Origin: Gammaproteobacteria bacterium
Lineage (GTDB): Bacteria; Pseudomonadota; Gammaproteobacteria; DSM-19610
Reading direction: 5' to 3'
NCBI GenBank assembly: GCA_026197075.1
Contig: JAPHQV010000025.1
Location: forward strand, 124,001-188,000
Length of the DNA stretch: 64,000 nt
Shown: positions 49,934 through 63,860 of the stretch, piece by piece
Layout: each line of letters starts with the position of its first letter
Position numbering within the stretch: the stretch's first letter is position 1
The notes under the pieces: model-generated
Databases searched by the model: none
Told to the model about the DNA's origin: nothing
Seen by the model: the letters and a program-made list of their open reading frames with translations, nothing else
Program-made: the position numbers and the translations under genes

Positions 49934-50833
49934 ATGGCAGCCAAGAAACGCGGACTAGGAAAAGGACTCAATGCCCTGCTCGGCAGCAATGTGACGCGCG
50001 CCGCGGCCGCGCCGGTGCCGGCCGTAGCGTCCCCGCAGGACGCGGCTGCCGAGGGCGAGCTGCGTAGCCTGCCCGTGGAGCGCATCCAGCGTGGCGTCTA
50101 TCAGCCGCGCATGGACATGCATACCGAAAGCCTCCAGGACCTGGCCGATTCCATCAAGGCCCAGGGGGTGGTGCAGCCCATCGTGGTGCGGCTGGTGGGC
50201 AAGGGCCAGTACGAGATCATCGCCGGCGAGCGGCGCTGGCGCGCCGCGCAATTGGCCGGCCTGACCGAGATCCCCGCCGTGGTGCGCGAGGTGGACGACC
50301 GCGCCGCCATCGCCATGGCCCTGATCGAGAACATCCAGCGCGAGAACCTCAACCCCCTGGAGGAGGCCAACGCCCTGGAACGGCTGATCCGCGAATTCGA
50401 GCTCACCCACCAGCAGGCGGCCGAGGCCGTGGGTCGTTCCCGCGCCGCCGTGAGCAACCTGCTGCGCCTGCTGGAGCTGCACGACAGCGTCAAGGAAATG
50501 GTGCAGAAAGGGCAGCTGGAGATGGGTCATGCCCGTGCCCTGCTGGCCTTGCCCTTGAAGGCCCAGCCCGATGCGGCACACCAGGTGGCCCACCGGGATC
50601 TCACCGTGCGGGCCACGGAGCGGCTGGTGAAGCAGCTGCTTTCCCATCCTGTCGGGGCCGCCCCGGCGCCAACACCGGCGCAGTCTCCCGACCTGCTGCG
50701 CCTGGAGCAGGACCTGGGGGATCGCCTCGGCGCGCGCGTACAGGTCAAGCACGGCAAGGGCGGCAAGGGACAGCTGGTGATCCAGTACAACAGCCTCGAC
50801 GAACTCGATGGTATTCTGGGCCGGATCCGCTAG
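49934..50833 (+). CDS. parB: Chromosome partitioning protein ParB (Spo0J)
   Basis: 299-residue CTPase/DNA-binding protein. The N-terminal start AAKKRGLGKGLNALLGS binds ParA; the ParB/Srx box contains GERRWRAAQLAGLTEIPAVVRE with ENIQRENLNPLEEA; the helix-turn-helix is THQQAAEAVGRSRAAVSNLLRLL; the C-terminal dimerisation segment ends LDGILGRIR. ATG 49934 (MAAKKRG). It binds parS and spreads; two parS-like sequences are present in recF. A strong promoter for the atp operon follows. Confidence 0.95.
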   Translation: MAAKKRGLGKGLNALLGSNVTRAAAAPVPAVASPQDAAAEGELRSLPVERIQRGVYQPRMDMHTESLQDLADSIKAQGVVQPIVVRLVGKGQYEIIAGERRWRAAQLAGLTEIPAVVREVDDRAAIAMALIENIQRENLNPLEEANALERLIREFELTHQQAAEAVGRSRAAVSNLLRLLELHDSVKEMVQKGQLEMGHARALLALPLKAQPDAAHQVAHRDLTVRATERLVKQLLSHPVGAAPAPTPAQSPDLLRLEQDLGDRLGARVQVKHGKGGKGQLVIQYNSLDELDGILGRIR

Positions 50834-50882
50834 AAATTCCCGGCAGGCCCTGTGGCCATAATTGATTTTTATCCGGCCATCA

Positions 50883-50912
50883 TTGACCCTGCGGCGCGAA
50901 TCTTCCTATAAT
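50883..50912 (+). promoter_or_regulatory. Sigma-70 promoter of the atp operon
   Basis: TTGACC (50883-50888), 18-bp spacer, TATAAT (50907-50912, perfect -10), 116 bp before atpI. Confidence 0.8.
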
Positions 50913-51028
50913 GCGCGCCGGCTCGCACTGGGGACGATCTTGTAATCGCCCCGTTGAATTTCGCCCGTGCGCCGGGGCACAGGCAAGGCTGGAGCCCTTC
51001 TGGCTCGCCGGCTTCCCGACAGGCAGCG

Positions 51029-52262
<1,234 letters not shown>

Positions 52263-52304
52263 TTTTTCTTTGTCTTTAACTTCACGGTAATTCGGTACTT
52301 TTAG

Positions 52305-52550
<246 letters not shown>

Positions 52551-52601
52551 CCTTTCCCGGAAAGGTTTTCGAATTAACTGCCACTATCACGAGGTAGCAG
52601 C

Positions 52602-53072
52602 ATGAATATCAATGCAACCCTCATCGGCCAGTCCATAGCGTTCTTCCTGTTCGTATGGTTCTGCTTGAAGTTCATATGGCCGCCGTTGATCAATGCGCTG
52701 AACGAACGTAAAAAGGCCATCGCCGATGGCTTGGCCGCCGCGGAACGCGGTCAGCACGAGCAGGAGCTTGCCCAGAAGCGAGCTGCCGAAGTGCTGCACG
52801 AAGCCAAACAGCAGGCCAGTGAGATCATCGGTCGCGCCGAAAAGCGTGCCAATGAAATCGTCGAGGAAGCCAAGACCGACGCCAAGCAGGAAGGCGGCCG
52901 CATCCTGACCGCCGCCCAGGCGGAGATCGACCAGGAAGTGCACCGTGCCCGCGAGGCGCTGCGTTCCCAGGTCGTGGGCATCGCCCTCGCCGGCGCCGAG
53001 AAGGTGCTGGAGAGAGAGATCGACGCCAGCACCCACGACGATCTGCTGAACAAGCTGGTCGCGGAAATCTAA
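52602..53072 (+). CDS. atpF: ATP synthase subunit b
   Basis: 156-residue peripheral stalk subunit: one membrane helix (about 6-26: ATLIGQSIAFFLFVWFCLKF, residues 4-23), then a long charged coiled coil ending KLVAEI. Forms a dimer linking Fo to F1. ATG 52602, RBS GAGGTAG. Length equals E. coli b. Confidence 0.95.
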   Translation: MNINATLIGQSIAFFLFVWFCLKFIWPPLINALNERKKAIADGLAAAERGQHEQELAQKRAAEVLHEAKQQASEIIGRAEKRANEIVEEAKTDAKQEGGRILTAAQAEIDQEVHRAREALRSQVVGIALAGAEKVLEREIDASTHDDLLNKLVAEI

Positions 53073-53082
53073 GGGGCCGTTC

Positions 53083-53619
53083 ATGGCGGAAATCACAACC
53101 ATCGCACGACCCTATGCCCAGGCGGTGTTCGAACTGGCCAAGGCGCAGAACGATTTCGCCGGCTGGTCCGACAGTGTGCACCTGCTGGCCATGATCGCCA
53201 CCGACTCCGAGGCGGCCGAATGGCTGGCCAGCCCACGGGTCGGTGCAGACCAGAAAGCCGCCCTGTTGATCGACGTGGGTGGCGACCGGCTTACCCCGGC
53301 CGCGGTAAACCTGGTCAAGGTATTGGCACACAATCAGCGGCTGCCGGCCCTGGCGGAGATTGCCCAGCTCTATGAAGCGCTGCGCAACGACGCGGAAGGG
53401 GTGGTGGAGGCCGAGCTGATCAGCGCACAACCGGCCAGCGAGGAACAGCAGACGCGGGTCACGGCGGCCCTCAAGGCCCGCCTGGGACGCGAGGTGCGCC
53501 TGTCTTGCAGGACCGATGCCGCCCTGCTGGGCGGTGCGATCATCCGCGCGGGCGACCTGGTCATCGACGGTTCGGCACGGGGCAAGCTAGGCCGTTTGGC
53601 CGGCGCCCTGACCCATTAA
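53083..53619 (+). CDS. atpH: ATP synthase subunit delta
   Basis: 178-residue F1 delta subunit: [19 protein letters not shown] at the N-terminus and [23 protein letters not shown] at the C-terminus are the family hallmarks. It connects the b dimer to the alpha3beta3 crown. ATG 53083, 10 bp after atpF. Length normal. Confidence 0.95.
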   Translation: MAEITTIARPYAQAVFELAKAQNDFAGWSDSVHLLAMIATDSEAAEWLASPRVGADQKAALLIDVGGDRLTPAAVNLVKVLAHNQRLPALAEIAQLYEALRNDAEGVVEAELISAQPASEEQQTRVTAALKARLGREVRLSCRTDAALLGGAIIRAGDLVIDGSARGKLGRLAGALTH

Positions 53620-53630
53620 GAGGAATCCCA

Positions 53631-55172
<1,542 letters not shown>

Positions 55173-55233
55173 TCAGGTAATGGCGGGATGTGCAGCCGCG
55201 CATCCCGCAGTCCGGCGAATGAGAGCGTAGAGT

Positions 55234-56094
55234 ATGGCGGTCGGTAAAGAGATACGCACCAAGATCAAGAGCATCCAGAGCACGCGCAAGATCACCAAGG
55301 CGATGGAGATGGTGGCGGCGAGCAAGATGCGCAAGGCACAGGATCGCATGGCGGCCACCCGCCCCTATGCGGAAAAAATGCGCAATGTGATCGCGCACCT
55401 GTACCAGGCCCATCCTGAGTACAAGCATCCCTACCTGATCGAGCGGGACGTGAAGCGGGTCGGTGTGATCCTGATTACCAGTGACCGTGGTCTGTGCGGT
55501 GGCCTGAACATCAACCTGTTCAAGAAGCTGCTCGTCAATATGAAGGGCTGGCGCGACAGCGGTTGGGAAACCGACCTGGCCGTGTTCGGCTCCAAGGGCA
55601 ACCAGTACTTCAAGCGCATCGGCGGCCGCATCGTGGCGCAGGCCACCCACCTGGGTGATACCCCCGGACTCAACGACCTGATCGGGACCGTGAAGGTGAT
55701 GCTGGATGCCTACGACGAAGGTCGCATCGACCGGCTCTATGTGTGTTACAACGATTTCGTCAACACCATGACCCAGCAGCCGATCCTTACCCAGTTGCTG
55801 CCCATCCCGCCCGCCGAGGAGAAGGAGCTGGAGCACCACTGGGACTACATCTACGAGCCGGAGTCCAAGCAGGTCATCGACGGGCTGCTGATGCGCTACG
55901 TGGAATCCCTGGTGTACCAGGGCATGGTGGAAAACCAGGCCTGTGAGCAGGCGGCGCGCATGGTGGCCATGAAGTCCGCCTCCGACAATGCCGGCACCCT
56001 GATCGACGAGCTGCAGCTGGTCTACAACAAGGCGCGCCAGGCGGCGATCACCCAGGAGATTTCCGAAATCGTCTCAGGGGCCGCGGCGGTATAG
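55234..56094 (+). CDS. atpG: ATP synthase subunit gamma
   Basis: 286-residue central-stalk subunit that rotates inside F1. Start [20 protein letters not shown], middle [14 protein letters not shown]-terminal signature [28 protein letters not shown] are diagnostic. ATG 55234. Followed by a 147-bp gap with a REP hairpin before atpD, unusually long for this operon. Confidence 0.96.
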   Translation: MAVGKEIRTKIKSIQSTRKITKAMEMVAASKMRKAQDRMAATRPYAEKMRNVIAHLYQAHPEYKHPYLIERDVKRVGVILITSDRGLCGGLNINLFKKLLVNMKGWRDSGWETDLAVFGSKGNQYFKRIGGRIVAQATHLGDTPGLNDLIGTVKVMLDAYDEGRIDRLYVCYNDFVNTMTQQPILTQLLPIPPAEEKELEHHWDYIYEPESKQVIDGLLMRYVESLVYQGMVENQACEQAARMVAMKSASDNAGTLIDELQLVYNKARQAAITQEISEIVSGAAAV

Positions 56095-57618
<1,524 letters not shown>

Positions 57619-57630
57619 CGGGAGATGAGC

Positions 57631-58056
57631 ATGGCCATGACAATGCACGTGGACATCGTCAGCGCGGAAGCGGAGATCTTCTCCGGCACCGCGACCATGG
57701 TGTTCGCACCGGCGGAAATGGGCGAGCTGGGCATCGCGCCCCGCCACACCCAGCTGCTGACCCGGCTCAAGCCCGGCGAAGTGCGGGTGCTGGACGAAAA
57801 GGGCGACGAGCAGAGCTTCTATGTCTCCGGCGGCATCCTGGAAGTACAGCCCCACGTGGTGACGGTCCTGTCCGACACCGCGCTGCGTGCCAAGGATATC
57901 GACGAGGCGGCGGCACTGCAGGCCAAGGAACAGGCGGAAAAACTGCTCGCCGACAACCAGTCCGATATCGACTATGCGAAGGCCCAGCTGGAACTGGCCG
58001 AGGCCGTCGCCCAGTTGCGCGCCATCCAGAAGATCCGCGACAAATCAGGACGCTGA
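57631..58056 (+). CDS. atpC: ATP synthase subunit epsilon
   Basis: 141-residue F1 epsilon: beta-sandwich with [32 protein letters not shown] and a C-terminal helical hairpin (about 90-138), the inhibitory arm. ATG 57631 ([10 protein letters not shown]) is preferred because GGGAG lies 6 nt upstream; ATG 57625 is too close to it. Final gene of the atp operon. Confidence 0.95.
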   Translation: MAMTMHVDIVSAEAEIFSGTATMVFAPAEMGELGIAPRHTQLLTRLKPGEVRVLDEKGDEQSFYVSGGILEVQPHVVTVLSDTALRAKDIDEAAALQAKEQAEKLLADNQSDIDYAKAQLELAEAVAQLRAIQKIRDKSGR

Positions 58057-58117
58057 TGCCGAGCGATGCCGGTATTCGCGGGCATGACGAGCACTGAATC
58101 GATCAGAGGTTCCTCCT

Positions 58118-58606
58118 ATGTCTGACGCGATGGTTGGCAAGCACAAGGTGGTTTCCATTGTCTACCAGATTCGCGATGAAGCCGGGGACATCATGGAGCA
58201 GATCGATTATCCCGTCAGCTATGTACATGGTGGGCCGAGCGATCTGATCGAAAAGGTGGAAAATTCGCTGGAAGGAGCCACAGTGGGTGACAGCGTCGAG
58301 GTGGTGCTGGAACCCGACGAGGCCTTCGGTCCCCACGACCCCTCCCTGACCTTCACCGATGACCTGGAAAACGTGCCGGAGCAGTTTCGCCACGTGGGCG
58401 CCGAGGTCGAGATGCAGAATGACCAGGGGGATTCGCGTACCTTCACCGTGGCCAGGATCGAGGATGGCAAGCTGACGGTGGATGGCAACCACCCCATGGC
58501 CGGCCGGCAGGTCACCTTCATCGTCACGGTGGTGGAGATCCGCGACGCCACGGAAGCCGAAATCAAGCAGGGTGTCACACCCATGACCCAACCGGTGCTG
58601 CACTAG
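58118..58606 (+). CDS. SlyD-like FKBP-type peptidyl-prolyl isomerase
   Basis: 162-residue FKBP-type prolyl isomerase/chaperone. VGKHKVVSIVYQIRDEAGDIMEQ starts the FKBP strand; YVHGGPSDLIEKVENSLEGATVGDSVEVVLEPDEAFG (split) is typical; the insert-in-flap chaperone domain lies at about 78-125. There is no His/Cys-rich metal tail as in E. coli SlyD. Cytoplasmic, no signal peptide. ATG 58118. Located between atpC and glmU, not obviously related to either. Confidence 0.85.
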   Translation: MSDAMVGKHKVVSIVYQIRDEAGDIMEQIDYPVSYVHGGPSDLIEKVENSLEGATVGDSVEVVLEPDEAFGPHDPSLTFTDDLENVPEQFRHVGAEVEMQNDQGDSRTFTVARIEDGKLTVDGNHPMAGRQVTFIVTVVEIRDATEAEIKQGVTPMTQPVLH

Positions 58607-58752
58607 GGCTTTCCGACGACTCCGTCATTCCCCAATGTTCCCTTGCGCCCCTGATTCGGCCTCCCCCCTCCCCATGATATGATTCCCCGCACGGTGTGAA
58701 GATGGCGGGCAGGCCGCCGATAGCACTCAGAACAAAATCATGGGGGCCCGGG

Positions 58753-60117
58753 ATGGGCATGGAAATCATCATACTCGCCGCTGGCCAGGGCACGCGCATG
58801 CGCTCCGCCCTGCCCAAGGTGCTGCACCCCCTGGGGGGCGCGCCACTCCTGCAGCACGTCATCAATACCGCCCGCGCCCTGCAGGCGGATGCCATCCATG
58901 TGGTCTATGGTCACGGCGGGGACCGGGTGCGCACCGTCCTTTCCGATGCCCCGGTCCAATGGGTGGAACAGGCCGAGCAGCTGGGTACCGGCCATGCCGT
59001 GGCCCAGGCCCTGCCGGCCATCGCCGACGACCAGACGGTCCTGATCCTGTACGGCGATGTACCGCTGATCAGCGCCGACACCCTGGGCGCCCTGGCCGCG
59101 CCGGCCATGCAGGGCGACCTGGGCCTGCTTACCGCCCTGCTCGACAATCCCTTCGGCTACGGTCGTATCCTGCGCGATGACACCGGCCGGGTAACGGGCA
59201 TTGTCGAAGAGAAAGATGCCAGCCAGGCCCAGCGCGAAATCCGGGAAGTGAACACCGGCTTCCTGGCCGCCAACGCCGGCCGCCTGAAACAATGGGTGGC
59301 GCAACTCGGCACCGGCAATGCCCAGGGCGAGTATTACCTGACCGACGTGATCGGACTGGCCGCCCAGGCCGGTATGGCCATCCATACTCTGCAGCCTTCC
59401 TCACTGTTCGAGGTGCTGGGTGTCAATGACCGGGTACAGCTCGCCGCCCTGGAACGTCATTACCAGTTCCAGCAGGCCGAGACCCTGATGCGTGACGGCG
59501 TAACAGTGCGCGATCCCTCCCGTATCGACGTGCGCGGCAAGCTCGCCATGGGCCGTGACAGCATGGTGGATGTGAACGTGGTGTTCGAGGGCGAGGTGGT
59601 CATCGGCGAGCGGGTCCGTATCGGCCCCAACTGTTTCATTCGCGACAGTCGTATCGCTGATGACGTGGTGATTCACGCCAACTGCGTCATCGAAGAGGCG
59701 CACATCGGCGCGGACAGCCGCATCGGCCCCTTCGCCCGCCTGCGTCCGGACACACGCCTGGCCGAACAGGTGCATGTGGGGAATTTCGTGGAGATCAAGA
59801 AATCCGAAGTGGCGCTGGGTTCCAAGATCAACCACCTCAGCTATGTGGGTGACACCACGATCGGCAGCCGGGTGAACATCGGCGCCGGCACCATCACCTG
59901 CAACTACGACGGAGCCAACAAGCATCGCACCATCATCGGCGACGACGTGTTCATCGGTTCTGACACCCAGCTGGTGGCCCCGGTGACCGTGGGCGACGGT
60001 GCCACGATCGGCGCCGGCTCCACCATCACCCGCGACGCGCCGCCAGGAGAACTCACCCTGAGCCGCGGCAAGCAGGAAACACGCAAGGGCTGGAAACGGC
60101 CGGTGAAGAAGAAATAG
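58753..60117 (+). CDS. glmU: Bifunctional UDP-N-acetylglucosamine pyrophosphorylase / glucosamine-1-phosphate acetyltransferase
   Basis: 454-residue two-domain enzyme making UDP-GlcNAc for cell wall and LPS. The N-terminal nucleotidyltransferase has LAAGQGTRMRSALPKVLHPLGG and EQLGTGHAVAQALP; the C-terminal left-handed beta-helix (about 250-454) has hexapeptide repeats and the catalytic NHLSYVGDTTIG. ATG 58753 (MGMEIIILAAG); ATG 58759 also fits. Forms a pair with glmS, from which it is separated by a large inverted repeat. Confidence 0.96.
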   Translation: MGMEIIILAAGQGTRMRSALPKVLHPLGGAPLLQHVINTARALQADAIHVVYGHGGDRVRTVLSDAPVQWVEQAEQLGTGHAVAQALPAIADDQTVLILYGDVPLISADTLGALAAPAMQGDLGLLTALLDNPFGYGRILRDDTGRVTGIVEEKDASQAQREIREVNTGFLAANAGRLKQWVAQLGTGNAQGEYYLTDVIGLAAQAGMAIHTLQPSSLFEVLGVNDRVQLAALERHYQFQQAETLMRDGVTVRDPSRIDVRGKLAMGRDSMVDVNVVFEGEVVIGERVRIGPNCFIRDSRIADDVVIHANCVIEEAHIGADSRIGPFARLRPDTRLAEQVHVGNFVEIKKSEVALGSKINHLSYVGDTTIGSRVNIGAGTITCNYDGANKHRTIIGDDVFIGSDTQLVAPVTVGDGATIGAGSTITRDAPPGELTLSRGKQETRKGWKRPVKKK

Positions 60118-60121
60118 CTTG

Positions 60122-60342
60122 AACCGCCAAGACGCCAAGGACGCCATGAAAATCTTTTAATCGCCAAGGCGCCAAGGACGCCAAGTAAAGCAACTAGAAA
60201 AGACAGGAAGAAATCAGCGGGCTGGATGCCGCCGTGCACCTGCATGGTGAAACCTCTAATGCCAGCTTACATACATCTTGGCGCTCTTGGCGCCTTGGCG
60301 GTTTTATCAGCATTTCTTGGCGTCCTTGGCGTCTTGGCGGTT
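60122..60342. repeat. Nested long inverted repeat between glmU and glmS
   Basis: Outer arms 60122-60146 and 60318-60342 pair perfectly over 25 bp; inner arms 60162-60185 and 60277-60300 pair over 22 of 24 bp. All arms are built from a CGCCAAG/CGTCCTTGG heptad (AACCGCCAAGACGCCAAGG). The spacer is 91 nt. It resembles the GCCAAG..GCC repeats seen dispersed in some gammaproteobacteria; a mobile (MITE-like) origin is likely. It ends 31 bp before the glmS start. Confidence 0.9.
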
Positions 60343-60373
60343 AATAAAATCAACATACAAAGGCAATCAAATC

Positions 60374-62200
60374 ATGTGTGGCATCGTAGGCGCAATTGCA
60401 CAACGAGACGTGGCACCGATACTGCTGGAAGGCCTGCGGCGTCTGGAATACCGTGGCTATGACTCCGCCGGCCTGGCCATCCGCGACGATGCCGGAAAAT
60501 TGCAGCGCATCCGCTCCGTGGGCAAGGTGGCGGAACTGCAGGCGCGCCTGGAAGCGACGCCCGTGGACGGCCATCTCGGCATTGCCCATACCCGCTGGGC
60601 CACCCATGGCATTCCCGCCGAGCGTAATGCCCATCCCCACATGAGCGGCGAGACCGTCGCCATCGTGCATAACGGCATCATCGAAAACCATACCGAGCTG
60701 CGCGAACGACTGAGTGCCGAGGGTTACCACTTCAGTTCGGAAACCGACACGGAAGTGATTGCCCATCTGCTGGCCAGCATCCTCGCCACGGAACCGGACC
60801 TGCTGGCCGCCGTGCGCACCGCGATTCGTGAACTGGTGGGCGCTTACGCACTGGCGGTGATCCATCCCGCTGAACCCGATCGCCTGATCGTGGCGCGCGC
60901 CGGCAGCCCATTGGTGGTCGGTGTGGGTGTTGGCGAGCACTTCATTGCTTCCGATGTGTTTGCCCTGTTACCCGTGACCCAGCGCTTCCTGTTCCTGGAG
61001 GAAGGCGACGTGGCAGAGATTCGTCGCGATGGCGTCCAGGTCTTCGACAGCGAAGGCCAGGTTACCGAACGTGCCATTACCGAATCCAGCCTGAGCGCCC
61101 ATACCGCCGATAAAGGTCCCTATCGCCACTACATGCTGAAGGAGATCTTCGAACAGCCGGCGGTAATCGCCGAAACCCTGGAAGGCCGCATCTATAAAGG
61201 CAGGCTGCTGGAAGAGAGCTTCGGTGTAGAGGCCAAGACCCTTTTCGACAAGACCCGCGGGGTGCATATCATCGCCTGTGGCACCAGCTATCATGCCGGC
61301 CTGGTGGCCCGCTATTGGCTGGAGGAAGTCGGCATCCCCTGCAACGTGGAAGTCGCCAGCGAATACCGATACCGCAAAGTGGTGGTGCCGGAAGGCACGC
61401 TGTTCGTATCCATCACCCAGTCCGGTGAGACCGCCGACACCCTCGCCGCCCTGCGTGTGGCCAAGAAGGCCGGCTATGTGGGTAGCCTGGTGGTGTGCAA
61501 CGTGCCGGAAAGCTCTCTGGTGCGCGAATCGGATGTGGCACTCATGACCCGCGCCGGCCCCGAGATCGGTGTCGCATCCACCAAGGCCTTCACAACACAG
61601 CTGGTGGCACTACGTCTCTTGACCCTGGCCCTGGCCCGCCGTGGTGGTATGAGCGTGGAACGGGAAAAGGAACTGGTGGATGAACTGCATGCCTTGCCGC
61701 GCCAGGTGGAAGTGGTGCTGGAACTGAGCGATGCCATCGAGGAGATGGCACAGGCCTTTGCCGATAAGGAGAACGCCCTGTTTCTCGGCCGCGGGCCTTT
61801 CTATCCCATTGCCCTGGAAGGTGCGCTCAAGCTCAAGGAAATCTCCTACATCCATGCCGAGGCCTACCCGGCCGGCGAACTCAAGCACGGACCCCTGGCG
61901 CTGGTGGATGAAAAAATGCCGGTGGTCTGCGCCCTTCCCGACGATCCCTTGCTGGAAAAGGTGCTGTCCAACCTGCAGGAAGTGCGCGCCCGCGGCGGCG
62001 AGCTGTTCCTGTTCAGTGACCAGAAGGTGCGTATTGGCCTCGACCGTTTCCAGAACCTGACACTCGCGGACATCTGCCCCACCACCGCGCCTATCGTCTA
62101 CACTATCCCCCTGCAACTGCTGGCCTATCATGTGGCAGTGCTGAAGGGCACCGACGTCGATCAACCGAGGAATCTGGCGAAATCCGTGACGGTGGAATGA
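60374..62200 (+). CDS. glmS: Glutamine-fructose-6-phosphate aminotransferase (isomerizing)
   Basis: 608-residue enzyme making glucosamine-6-phosphate from fructose-6-phosphate and glutamine. The N-terminal glutaminase begins MCGIVGAIAQ with the Cys nucleophile as residue 2; AIRDDAGKLQRIRSVGKVAEL follows; two SIS domains (about 285-595) end NLAKSVTVE, the conserved tail. ATG 60374 fixes Cys2. Product feeds GlmU through GlmM. No glmS ribozyme fold is apparent; the inverted repeat upstream may affect expression. Confidence 0.97.
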   Translation: MCGIVGAIAQRDVAPILLEGLRRLEYRGYDSAGLAIRDDAGKLQRIRSVGKVAELQARLEATPVDGHLGIAHTRWATHGIPAERNAHPHMSGETVAIVHNGIIENHTELRERLSAEGYHFSSETDTEVIAHLLASILATEPDLLAAVRTAIRELVGAYALAVIHPAEPDRLIVARAGSPLVVGVGVGEHFIASDVFALLPVTQRFLFLEEGDVAEIRRDGVQVFDSEGQVTERAITESSLSAHTADKGPYRHYMLKEIFEQPAVIAETLEGRIYKGRLLEESFGVEAKTLFDKTRGVHIIACGTSYHAGLVARYWLEEVGIPCNVEVASEYRYRKVVVPEGTLFVSITQSGETADTLAALRVAKKAGYVGSLVVCNVPESSLVRESDVALMTRAGPEIGVASTKAFTTQLVALRLLTLALARRGGMSVEREKELVDELHALPRQVEVVLELSDAIEEMAQAFADKENALFLGRGPFYPIALEGALKLKEISYIHAEAYPAGELKHGPLALVDEKMPVVCALPDDPLLEKVLSNLQEVRARGGELFLFSDQKVRIGLDRFQNLTLADICPTTAPIVYTIPLQLLAYHVAVLKGTDVDQPRNLAKSVTVE

Positions 62201-62326
62201 GGTTCCGGTGCAAATAATGAGGTTGTAGCACAAGCCGTTATCTGGGACATTCATGTGTGGATCCCAGGCCACCCTGGCCGGTCCTGTCCAACCTGATTCC
62301 GGGAGACGCGCCAACAAGTCCGTATC

Positions 62327-63844
62327 ATGCCTACCGATGATGCCAACAGCCCCGGCGGCAATGGCCGATGGAAAGGCATCCATCGACTCTCGGATTCCCG
62401 CTACCTTCTACCCGTCTTCGTGCTGGCCCTCACGGTCGTGCTTTGGACCGGCACACTACAGCTCATCAAGGTCGAGCGTAACAACGCCGCCGCCGCCGCT
62501 ATCGCACTTACCCTCGAGCTTACCGATATCTATGAAGCCAGGATGCTGCGCGTCCTGCGTGAGATCGACCAATACCTCAAGATTATCCGCTATGCCTGCG
62601 AGCAGCATGGGGTGGAACGTGCCTTGACGGAGTTGCAGGGACGCGGGCTGTTGCCGCCGGACCTGTTGTTCGATATCAGTATTCTCGATAGCGCTGGCAC
62701 ATTGCTTGCCGGAACTCCCCAGGCCCAAGGACTAGTCATGGACGACGCGCGGTTGAAGGCTCACCAGGACAGTGACCAGATGCGGATTGGCCTGTCCCAT
62801 GAGTCCGGGGAGGAAGGGCGTTACAGGGTCAATTTTTCACAACGACACATGGGGTCAAATGGCAGCCTGGAAGCCATCATCCAGTTCGGGATCGATGCGG
62901 AGTTCTTCGTCAGTACCTATGACAGCAAGCGCATGGGCGATAAGGGGTTGCTCGGATTTCTTTCTGATGATGGCCTGTATCTCGCGCGCAGGAGTGGCAA
63001 GGTTTTTTCGGCGGGTCACCGTCTCGATGCCGCGGTATTGCCACTGGGCCTGGATCTGCAGGAACGCATGGCGACGACGCTGGTATCGCCGCTGGATGGG
63101 GTCGAGCGATACATCAGCATACGGGAGCTCTACGGTTTTCCTCTCGGTGTAGTGGTCGGCCTGTCAACAGAGGAGCAACTCGCTGCCGCCGATGAAATGG
63201 CTCGAACCTACCTGCAACGGGCGATCTATGCCAACCTCCTGTTGCTGCTGGTTGGCGGGCTGTTCTGGCATATGAGCCATAGCCTGGCCGAGAGCCGACA
63301 CCGGGAAACCGAGGCGCGCCAGGCCCAGGCGGAAAAAGTGGAGTACCTGGCCTACCATGACAGCCTGACGGGACTGGCGAACCGCAGGCTGCTCAGCAGC
63401 CTGCTGGGGCAGGTCATCCACCAGGCCCATCGCAGGAAGGGTCGCCTTGCCATATTGTTTCTGGATCTCGATCACTTCAAGGATATCAACGACACCCTGG
63501 GTCATGACGCGGGAGATGAGCTGCTGTGTGAAGTGGCGAGACGGTTGCAGATATGCCTGCGCGAGAGTGACCTGGTGGCGCGTGTTTCCGGAGATGAATT
63601 CATGGTGGTGCTGCCCGAGGTCGAGGACAAGGCTTTGGTGGAAACCGTAGCCAGCAAGATCATCGACATCGTGGCCCAGCCATACACAATAGCGGGCAGT
63701 AAATGCAAGGTGACTGCCAGTATCGGCATCAGCCTCTATCCGGATGATGGCAAGGATGAGGAGACACTCACGAAGCATGCCGATACGGCCATGTACCAGG
63801 CCAAGGAAGGCGGCAAGAATGCCTACCACTTTTATTCGGGATAG
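62327..63844 (+). CDS. Membrane diguanylate cyclase with dCACHE-like sensor
   Basis: 505-residue signalling protein. A TM helix (about 26-46), periplasmic sensor region (about 50-300) with dCACHE character (SILDSAGTLLAGTP, YGFPLGVVVGLS), a second TM (about 302-322), then a GGDEF domain (about 342-503) with HDSLTGLANRR. The active-site motif reads SGDEF (ARVSGDEFMVV), a variant compatible with activity, and the inhibitory I-site RESD lies 5 residues before it. Product c-di-GMP would favour pili and attachment. ATG 62327 (MPTDDANSPG). Sensor ligand unknown. Confidence 0.88.
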   Translation: MPTDDANSPGGNGRWKGIHRLSDSRYLLPVFVLALTVVLWTGTLQLIKVERNNAAAAAIALTLELTDIYEARMLRVLREIDQYLKIIRYACEQHGVERALTELQGRGLLPPDLLFDISILDSAGTLLAGTPQAQGLVMDDARLKAHQDSDQMRIGLSHESGEEGRYRVNFSQRHMGSNGSLEAIIQFGIDAEFFVSTYDSKRMGDKGLLGFLSDDGLYLARRSGKVFSAGHRLDAAVLPLGLDLQERMATTLVSPLDGVERYISIRELYGFPLGVVVGLSTEEQLAAADEMARTYLQRAIYANLLLLLVGGLFWHMSHSLAESRHRETEARQAQAEKVEYLAYHDSLTGLANRRLLSSLLGQVIHQAHRRKGRLAILFLDLDHFKDINDTLGHDAGDELLCEVARRLQICLRESDLVARVSGDEFMVVLPEVEDKALVETVASKIIDIVAQPYTIAGSKCKVTASIGISLYPDDGKDEETLTKHADTAMYQAKEGGKNAYHFYSG

Positions 63845-63860
63845 CTGGCGCTATCTGGTT

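Noticed and set aside
60374-60462. glmS ribozyme or riboswitch upstream of glmS
   Set aside because: The upstream DNA is the CGCCAAG inverted repeat and lacks the conserved glmS ribozyme core, which is a Gram-positive feature.
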